Below are positions 5,452 through 6,532 of a stretch of DNA of 6,532 nt, piece by piece (positions within the stretch are counted from its first letter, which is position 1; each line of letters begins with the position of its first letter). The DNA is taken from assembly GCA_019247235.1 (NCBI GenBank), contig JAFAPG010000384.1:1-6532 (forward strand). Reading direction: 5' to 3'. The stretch is from Acidobacteriota bacterium. Its GTDB lineage: Bacteria; Acidobacteriota; Terriglobia; Terriglobales; Acidobacteriaceae. The position numbers were made by a program, and so were the translations under genes. Under the pieces are notes generated by a model, which was not told the origin of the DNA, did not search any database, and saw only the letters and a list, made by a program, of their open reading frames with translations.

Positions 5452-6168
5452 TTAATCCGCACGTGTGCTGTTTTTTACTTCCTCACTCAGAACGATGGCC
5501 TCGGCTATCTCTTTCATCGTCTTCCGTTTCTGCCGGCTCTGCCGCTGAATGCTCAGATAGGCCTGTTCCTCGGTCAATCCCAGATCCCGCTGCAGAATGC
5601 CTTTCGCCCGTTCGACCAGCTTGCGAGTCTCTAATTGTTGGGACAGATCCGAGTTTTCTGTTTCCAACCTAGCCAGCTCAATCTCGGCACCGGCCAGAAA
5701 GCCAACCGTCGAGAGCAATCGAATGTCGCGCGGGCTGTAGACATGGGGTTCACGGTGTTGCAAATTCATGACGCCCACGAGGCGTCCGCGACACAACAGC
5801 GGGACCGAAAGGAAGGCCTCGTAGCGATCCTCGGGCAGCTCATTAAAGCATTGGAAGCGTGGATCTTTGAAGGCTTCGCGAAAAACTACAACCGGTTCGC
5901 GGTGTTCCGCCACCCAGCCGGTGATCCCTTGTCCGACGCGCAGTTTCAAACGATCGAGCAGTTCCTGGTGCGGGTTTTTGGAAGCGCGCAGGACGAGGTC
6001 TTCACCTGCAAGTACGTAAACAAAGCAGGAGTCGCATTTAACCAACTCGACGGCAAAATCTAAGACCCGATCGAGCGCTTGATGAAAGCCGTCCGCGCTG
6101 GCGATGCGGCTGACCGTGTGGTGGAGAACATCAACATGAGAATCATCAATCGGAATAGAAGATGGCAT
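5452..6168 (-). CDS. GAF-ANTAR antitermination regulator
   Basis: The 238-residue protein carries a GAF sensor domain (about 25-165) and an ANTAR RNA-binding domain (about 177-230). GAF features include FVYVLAGEDLVLRAS (49-63), VGQGITGWVAEHREPVVV (78-95), DPRF at 102-105, FLSVPLLCRGRLVGVMNLQHR (119-139) and YSPRDIRLLSTVG. A charged helix rich in Glu and Leu (about 162-182) links to ANTAR: KLVERAKGILQRDLGLTEEQAYLSIQRQS, then KTMKEIAEAIVLSEE. ANTAR proteins act by binding paired hairpins in nascent RNA leaders and preventing termination. Here the unknown GAF ligand or partner would set activity, since there is no receiver domain. Length and order match the common GAF-ANTAR type. The ATG at 6168 has only a weak GAAAG upstream. 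The gene ends before a strong hairpin and is divergent from a possible gene at the right edge. Its RNA target is not evident in this window. Confidence 0.95.
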   Translation of the reverse strand: MPSSIPIDDSHVDVLHHTVSRIASADGFHQALDRVLDFAVELVKCDSCFVYVLAGEDLVLRASKNPHQELLDRLKLRVGQGITGWVAEHREPVVVFREAFKDPRFQCFNELPEDRYEAFLSVPLLCRGRLVGVMNLQHREPHVYSPRDIRLLSTVGFLAGAEIELARLETENSDLSQQLETRKLVERAKGILQRDLGLTEEQAYLSIQRQSRQKRKTMKEIAEAIVLSEEVKNSTRAD

Positions 6169-6457
6169 GCTTTCACGCTAGCTACGAGGTTAGGAACTGT
6201 CCAATTGCAATTTTTGATGGAGAGAATAAACGTTTTCTGAGGCCAGAATGCAAATCAAGACCCGCCATCCTGCATCCGCGCTTACCAGGGTAACGCTACC
6301 GGTTACCTTTATTGTGCAGTGCTTTGCAGCCTCCACCCGGTAAACGTCGGCTAGGCATTGTCCAAGCCATGGACTATCAGGTACTTACAAATGTCGACAT
6401 GTTGGCGCGGCAGCTGCTTTGGGGTAATGGCCGCAGATAGGTTGGACGGACCGAGAC
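6169..6457. other. Intergenic region upstream of the GAF-ANTAR gene
   Basis: This 289-base spacer should contain the GAF-ANTAR promoter (minus) and perhaps that of the gene starting at 6458 (plus). No promoter stands out. It holds the TTACC/GGTAA cluster at 6282-6307 and a 23-codon frame (6369-6440, MDYQVLTNVDMLARQLLWGN onward) that ends 17 bases before the ATG at 6458. The short frame has no ribosome binding site and is probably chance. Confidence 0.4.
6282..6307. repeat. Cluster of overlapping inverted repeats (TTACC/GGTAAC/GTTACC)
   Basis: TTACC-AG-GGTAA (6282-6293) overlaps GGTAAC (6289-6294), which pairs with GTTACC (6302-6307) across seven bases. The three half-sites could be an operator array for one or both divergent genes. 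The half-site matches the core of the palindrome at 3479-3490. Confidence 0.45.
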
Positions 6458-6532
6458 ATGGATCAGGTTAGTACGGCAACCCTCTCACCCACTCCCAAGT
6501 CGATACGCATTTCATTTCTGGCTACCGCGTGC
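6458..6532 (+). CDS. Possible start of a gene truncated by the right edge
   Basis: ATG at 6458 opens 25 codons to the window end without a stop, reading MDQVSTATLSPTPKSIRISF and then LATAC. The stretch moves from polar to hydrophobic, as at the start of a signal peptide or membrane anchor, or of an ordinary buried strand. A weak CGGA (6447-6450) lies seven bases upstream. A frame this short can be open by chance, and I recognise no family. Confidence 0.35.
   Translation, partial: MDQVSTATLSPTPKSIRISFLATAC

Noticed and set aside
5635..6063. 142-codon plus-strand frame over the GAF-ANTAR gene
   Set aside because: Lies entirely antisense to the GAF-ANTAR coding sequence and has no conserved features.
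6369..6440. 23-codon frame possibly acting as a leader peptide
   Set aside because: No ribosome binding site, no regulatory codon run and no attenuator-like structure after it.

Overview
The window most likely comes from an Acidobacteriota chromosome (Terriglobia-type). GC is moderately high. The pseudo-receiver LuxR protein, the small CxxC membrane protein and the GAF protein at the left edge look like protein types I associate with that phylum. The assignment is from memory and residue patterns, not from a database search. I see no mobile element, CRISPR array, rRNA or tRNA.

Layout from left to right. At 1-1033 (minus) is the N-terminal part of a GAF-domain protein with a proline-rich linker and a transmembrane helix; its reading frame runs off the left edge. 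A 229-bp divergent spacer with small palindromes and a good extended -10 box leads to a small CxxC membrane protein (1263-1547, plus). This is followed by a PilZ protein with a C-terminal two-helix RDD-like membrane segment (1632-2390, plus). Converging on it is hemD, uroporphyrinogen-III synthase (2428-3303, minus). A 268-bp divergent spacer carries a 12-bp palindrome nested inside a 9-bp inverted repeat. A two-gene unit comes next on the plus strand: a stand-alone PilZ protein with an intact c-di-GMP signature (3572-3877) and a NarL/LuxR-type regulator whose receiver has lost its phospho-accepting Asp (3896-4579). The 872 bases at 4580-5451 are gene-poor. They hold a possible decayed plus-strand reading frame (5064-5364) and two strong hairpins, the second probably the terminator of the next gene. 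A GAF-ANTAR antiterminator (5452-6168, minus) is followed by another divergent spacer and the possible start of a plus-strand gene at the right edge (6458 onward).

Apart from hemD, the recognisable genes are mostly signal-transduction proteins: two PilZ, two GAF, one ANTAR and one phosphorylation-independent LuxR regulator. The most coherent unit is the PilZ/pseudo-receiver pair, which could link c-di-GMP to transcription without a phosphorelay. No complete, obviously new multi-gene system is visible. The unusual items are the pseudo-receiver regulator, the PilZ-RDD-like fusion with a changed c-di-GMP motif, and the nested palindrome upstream of the PilZ/LuxR pair.
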